Shown here: in pieces, positions 60,794 to 64,000 of the stretch
Layout: every line of letters starts with the position of its first letter
Numbering within the stretch: position 1 is the first letter of the stretch
DNA from: Prevotella sp. P6B1
GTDB lineage: Bacteria; Bacteroidota; Bacteroidia; Bacteroidales; Bacteroidaceae
Length of the DNA: 64,000 nucleotides
Assembly: GCF_000702825.1 (NCBI RefSeq)
Contig: NZ_JNKF01000012.1
Coordinates: forward strand, 1 to 64,000
Reading direction: 5' to 3'
Notes under the pieces: model-generated
Seen by the model: the letters and a program-made list of their open reading frames with translations, nothing else
What the model was told of the DNA's origin: nothing
Databases searched by the model: none
Program-made: the position numbers and the translations under genes

Positions 60794-61447
60794 TTATATT
60801 ATTTCATTATTATACTTCATGTGTTTACCCAATACCGTACAGACCAGTAGCTGCAAATCCTTAATAAAGGAGTAATGATGGTAATAATAACAGTTTAGTC
60901 GTACCTTATCCGGATAAATGACATTATCATTATACTCTTTGGCTATCTCCTGTGTTACTCGGGGGTCGCCCTCTGCCTGCTTCTGTGAAACATAATCAGC
61001 AATCATTTCGTCCTCCAATCGATATTTTAAAGTTGCCGGGCCCGTAATCCCTGGACGTAATTTCAATACGACGCGGGCATCACCTTCAAGTTTGTCCGCA
61101 TACCCTGGAACATCCGGGCGAGGACCAACAAAACTCATATTGCCAATAAGCACATCCCACAAACCGGGTAATTCATCCAATTTGAAGTGACGAAGCTTGG
61201 CCCCAAGTGGGGTTATGCGGCTTTCTCCAGCAACACTTATTGTACTACCACCGTGATCCGGCGTCATAGTACGAAACTTATGGCATTTGAATAATCTACC
61301 ATCTTTACCCACTCTTATCTGTACAAAGACAGCAGGACCACCTGGCATTTTTATTTTCACCAGTAACGCAACAATCAGCAATACCGGCCATAAAAACAAT
61401 AGACCAATCAGTGACACCAGCCTGTCAAAAATAAATTTTATTATCAT
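60794..61447 (-). CDS. Initiating sugar transferase (PglC/WcaJ-type PGT)
   Basis: The 217-residue monotopic enzyme has one N-terminal re-entrant helix (RLVSLIGLLFLWPVLLIV), then KCHKFRTM and a LDELPGLWDVLIGNMSFVG catalytic region with the Asp-Glu dyad, followed by RPDVPGY. It transfers phospho-sugar from UDP-sugar to undecaprenyl phosphate at the cytoplasmic face. Short length without an N-terminal membrane domain is like PglC. Confidence 0.93.
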   Translation of the reverse strand: MIIKFIFDRLVSLIGLLFLWPVLLIVALLVKIKMPGGPAVFVQIRVGKDGRLFKCHKFRTMTPDHGGSTISVAGESRITPLGAKLRHFKLDELPGLWDVLIGNMSFVGPRPDVPGYADKLEGDARVVLKLRPGITGPATLKYRLEDEMIADYVSQKQAEGDPRVTQEIAKEYNDNVIYPDKVRLNCYYYHHYSFIKDLQLLVCTVLGKHMKYNNEII

Positions 61448-61450
61448 ATC

Positions 61451-62278
61451 TTATCTTAAAAATTGATATGCCAACTTCTTTATCCACGAAGGAGAAACAA
61501 GCATACAGAACATGGCAAATCCATAAATATCAGCTTTCCAACTATATCCAAGACATTTATTAATCATTAATCTGTCCTTGAATTGTTTTTTCGCAAAAGC
61601 CCACCCACAGCGTCGTTCCTTAAACATAGCATCAGTCATACGGAAATATAGTACTACATCAGGGATATTAGCCTGCAGAGTACCAGCCATCAGTCCATCA
61701 AGCCACAACATCGTATCTTGGTTCTGCCGGTATTCTGGTCTGTATTTCCTTCCCTTCAATTTATCAAAGAAACTCTTTCGGAACATCACTGCCGGATGTG
61801 CATGGGGATTTCTTTTTGCAAAAAAAGTCCTGCATTCCGAAGGCGTTTCAGGATAAACAATCCTCTTCTTGCGACTATTGCCCCTCTCGTCTATTTCTTC
61901 AATAGCACCACCGACAACATCTATCTCCGGGTGGCTATCAAGAAACTTCACCTGTTTTTCAAATCGTGATGGTTCCGAAATATCATCTGCATCCATTCGT
62001 GCTATATATTCATACCCGTCTTTGAAACATATATCAAGCAAATCATTAAGCACACAAGCCAAACCGCGATTCTCGTTAAACCTTACAATAGTAGTTTGTT
62101 TTGAGTTTTCAATCTGTTGGAAGAATAAATTAATATCATCGCCAACAGGACCATCCACACCTACATAGATGTGATAATCCTTGTATGTCTGCATCACGAT
62201 ACTCTCTATCGCTTTTCTCAAATAATCAACCCTATCCTTCTTATATACAGGAAGAAGCACAGCTACTCTATCTCTCAT
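61451..62278 (-). CDS. Glycosyltransferase family 2
   Basis: The 275-residue protein has RVAVLLPVYKKDRVDYLRKA, YIARMDADDISEPSRFEKQV (DxDD motif) and PEIDVVGGAIEE, a classical GT2 layout. It probably adds the second or a later sugar of the repeat. The start overlaps the upstream GT4 gene by four bases (ATGA). Confidence 0.9.
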   Translation of the reverse strand: MRDRVAVLLPVYKKDRVDYLRKAIESIVMQTYKDYHIYVGVDGPVGDDINLFFQQIENSKQTTIVRFNENRGLACVLNDLLDICFKDGYEYIARMDADDISEPSRFEKQVKFLDSHPEIDVVGGAIEEIDERGNSRKKRIVYPETPSECRTFFAKRNPHAHPAVMFRKSFFDKLKGRKYRPEYRQNQDTMLWLDGLMAGTLQANIPDVVLYFRMTDAMFKERRCGWAFAKKQFKDRLMINKCLGYSWKADIYGFAMFCMLVSPSWIKKLAYQFLR

Positions 62279-63408
62279 TCTCTTTTCTTTTTATATTCGA
62301 TTCCTAATTCCTTCATAAATGTCTCAACTGACTCCTGTGCAGAAAACTTATTAATCTGTGCCCAGCAATGATGAGACAATTCAACTTTTTGTTTCTCAAT
62401 TCTTTTAAAACCACCTGCTATTTCATCTTCGTCAAGAGGATTAACACAAACACCTGCTGCCCCCACCACTTCCGGAAGACTTGTAGTATTAGAGACAAGT
62501 GCAGGCTTATTGTATGCAAATCCTTCTAACGGAGGAATACCAAATCCCTCACAAAGAGATAATAAAACTACAGCTTGACAATTTTGCATCATCCACTCAA
62601 CATTCTCTCTCGACTGATAGCCTAAATAATGAACATTGTTATTTCCATTTATTCTTTCAATAATCTCTTCCCCACTATTAGCAAGTTTGCCACTAATTAG
62701 CAGATTATATTTAATATCACTATTTTGATTAAATATTCTAAATCCTTCTACCATTCTGACAATATTCTTGCCAGGGTGTATATTCCCCACGTATAGGAAG
62801 AAAGGCATATTCAAATCAATCTCTTCGCCACCTATACCAGATAGTAGCGGCCGTTCCAGGCTATCAGCCCTTTTTTCACTATTCAAGAAATTGTATGTAA
62901 TCGTAATATTTTCGGGCTTCACATGGAAATGCCGGATGATTTCCCTCTTGCTATATTCAGATACGGTCAACACCTTATCACACAATTTAAGATAAAGAGC
63001 AGTGATCAATTTCAGGTAATTTCTCTGTACAAAGCCATAGCGTTCTTTCTCTGTCAGAAAATAAACATCGTGGAGTGTAAAAATCTTCTTCGACCTCAGA
63101 AAAAAGGGCATCGAAGAACAATAACTGTAAAACACATCACAAGGTTTTATATATTTGTAGAATTTTGTTTGTTCGAATAAAATACGCTTGAAACCACGAC
63201 CCACATTCGGAACATCCACAAATTCAACATTTAAAGACTCGGGAATACCAATATACTCTTTTGATATGCATTGCTGCTTATATACAATAAGCTTGCTATC
63301 AAGCAGTTTGTAATTGCCCAACTCCTGCAACAAAAGCTTTATATATCTAAATGCCCCAGAACCCTGTTCTGAAAATAAGGGTATTAAGTTTATACCAATT
63401 GTCTTCAT
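62275..63408 (-). CDS. Glycosyltransferase family 4 (mannosyltransferase-like)
   Basis: The 377-residue protein carries FFLYVGNIHPGKNIVRMVEG and EGFGIPPLEGFAYNKPALVS, with E-x7-E, followed by LPEVVGAAGVCVNP. This is the pattern of WbdA/MtfB-like mannosyltransferases in GT4. Cytoplasmic. Overlaps neighbouring genes on both sides by four bases. Confidence 0.9.
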   Translation of the reverse strand: MKTIGINLIPLFSEQGSGAFRYIKLLLQELGNYKLLDSKLIVYKQQCISKEYIGIPESLNVEFVDVPNVGRGFKRILFEQTKFYKYIKPCDVFYSYCSSMPFFLRSKKIFTLHDVYFLTEKERYGFVQRNYLKLITALYLKLCDKVLTVSEYSKREIIRHFHVKPENITITYNFLNSEKRADSLERPLLSGIGGEEIDLNMPFFLYVGNIHPGKNIVRMVEGFRIFNQNSDIKYNLLISGKLANSGEEIIERINGNNNVHYLGYQSRENVEWMMQNCQAVVLLSLCEGFGIPPLEGFAYNKPALVSNTTSLPEVVGAAGVCVNPLDEDEIAGGFKRIEKQKVELSHHCWAQINKFSAQESVETFMKELGIEYKKKRE

Positions 63409-64000
63409 TTACCCAATATTAATAAGGAACCCCATTTAGTCTTCTCCATGGCTCTTACGAGGTAATAAGAAACCACTAAAATCAAGAAACTGATTGCAAA
63501 TAGCATTATCAATGATTGAACTTCATTTAATTCTACATATTTATGAGCTTCATAATATATCCTATATAAAAAATAATGTACAACATAAATACCTAAAGAG
63601 CATTGACCAATTCTATTTAAAAATGCCCCCCCAACTGTCATTTTCAACCTGTTAGAAATCACAAGCCAAAACACGCATCCTGCCAGGTTTGTAACAAACC
63701 AGATTATAAAATCCAAATTTGAAGCTACATCCTTTATATATAGAATATAATATGTACCAAGTAACAAATACCCTACAGAAATAATAATAGATAGTTTACC
63801 ATCAACAATACTTCTTCCATTTCCGAACAATTTTAGCAAAACTCCACTTGCGAATATGAGATAATACCTTCGGAAACTTGCAAGACTAAAAAAATAAATA
63901 ATATCTTGATTAAGAATCTTAGCTAGAAGCACAACAACGACAAAAGGTAGCAATAGAATTAACAATACTTTTGCAAGGTTCCCCTTGTTTATATATTTTT
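63405..64000 (-). CDS. Acyltransferase family 3 protein, C-terminal part
   Basis: The frame is open to the right edge, so only the last 198 or so residues are visible and the start lies outside. Six or seven hydrophobic segments are seen, with IGQCSLGIYVVHYFLYRIYY, a typical late motif of OafA/WecH-like membrane acyltransferases (acyltransferase_3). It would acetylate a sugar of the polysaccharide. First visible gene of the right block. Confidence 0.82.
   Translation of the reverse strand, partial: KYINKGNLAKVLLILLLPFVVVVLLAKILNQDIIYFFSLASFRRYYLIFASGVLLKLFGNGRSIVDGKLSIIISVGYLLLGTYYILYIKDVASNLDFIIWFVTNLAGCVFWLVISNRLKMTVGGAFLNRIGQCSLGIYVVHYFLYRIYYEAHKYVELNEVQSLIMLFAISFLILVVSYYLVRAMEKTKWGSLLILGK

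Noticed and set aside
1..64000. CRISPR array
   Set aside because: No regular direct repeats with unique spacers are seen; the tandem repeats at 125-253 and 591-670 have no spacers.

Overview
The window is a stretch of a Bacteroidales chromosome, most likely from Prevotella/Segatella or a close relative. This rests on AT-rich DNA, several promoters of the Bacteroidetes type (TTTG, 19-20 bases, TAnnTTTG), weak ribosome binding sites, an HU / 'smalltalk' / amidase cassette, and capsule enzymes typical of gut Bacteroidales. Almost every gene is on the minus strand; the exceptions are one IS110 transposase and the HU-smalltalk-amidase cassette.

Left edge (about 1-2.6 kb): a scarred junction. It holds the first codons of an IS21-type transposase, a 23-bp tandem repeat, a tRNA 3'-end fragment, a four-helix-bundle gene, and a degraded second copy of the capsule gene pair wbuC / WecA-like transferase whose better copy lies at 26.1-27.7 kb.

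Accessory region (about 2.6-22 kb): three tightly packed minus-strand gene groups that look like a defence island. Group 1 (2614-12502) has an AAA/OLD-like ATPase, a PD-(D/E)xK-like nuclease, an unknown protein, a four-TM protein, two Cys-rich methyltransferase-like proteins, a compact SF1 helicase, a large unknown protein with a helix-hairpin-helix, and a DUF1848 protein. Group 2 (12891-18461) has a phosphoribosyltransferase-like protein, an ORC/CDC6-like ATPase, a Rossmann-like protein with a GTKP motif, an adenine-methyltransferase-like protein, and a two-TM protein that appears split by a frameshift. Group 3 (19078-21937) has a ClpP-like serine protease and four small proteins behind a clear promoter at 22155-22185. 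Groups 1 and 2 are the best candidates for undescribed systems.

Polysaccharide region (22.4-64 kb): a large capsule or O-antigen locus in two transcription blocks. The right block runs in from beyond the window and ends at rfbC with a strong terminator (56944-56983). It carries an acyltransferase, glycosyltransferases, a PglC-like initiating transferase, an aminotransferase and a PglF-like dehydratase. The left block starts at a well-formed promoter (53981-54012) ahead of gmd and ends about 31 kb later at a terminator (22404-22432). It carries a Wzx flippase, an EpsG-type polymerase candidate, many glycosyltransferases, sugar-modifying enzymes, a WecA-like initiating transferase and the capEFG genes for UDP-N-acetyl-L-fucosamine. 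Unusual for such a locus are an HpaI-type aldolase, an Ldh-family oxidoreductase, an RraA-like protein and an ATP-grasp enzyme, which suggest a non-sugar acid or amide decoration. The locus is a mosaic: an IS66 relic sits in a dead wzx, rfbA has lost its middle, a four-helix-bundle gene is cut short, and an IS110 element lies upstream of the rfbA remnant. Between the blocks, the HU-smalltalk-amidase cassette reads the opposite way.
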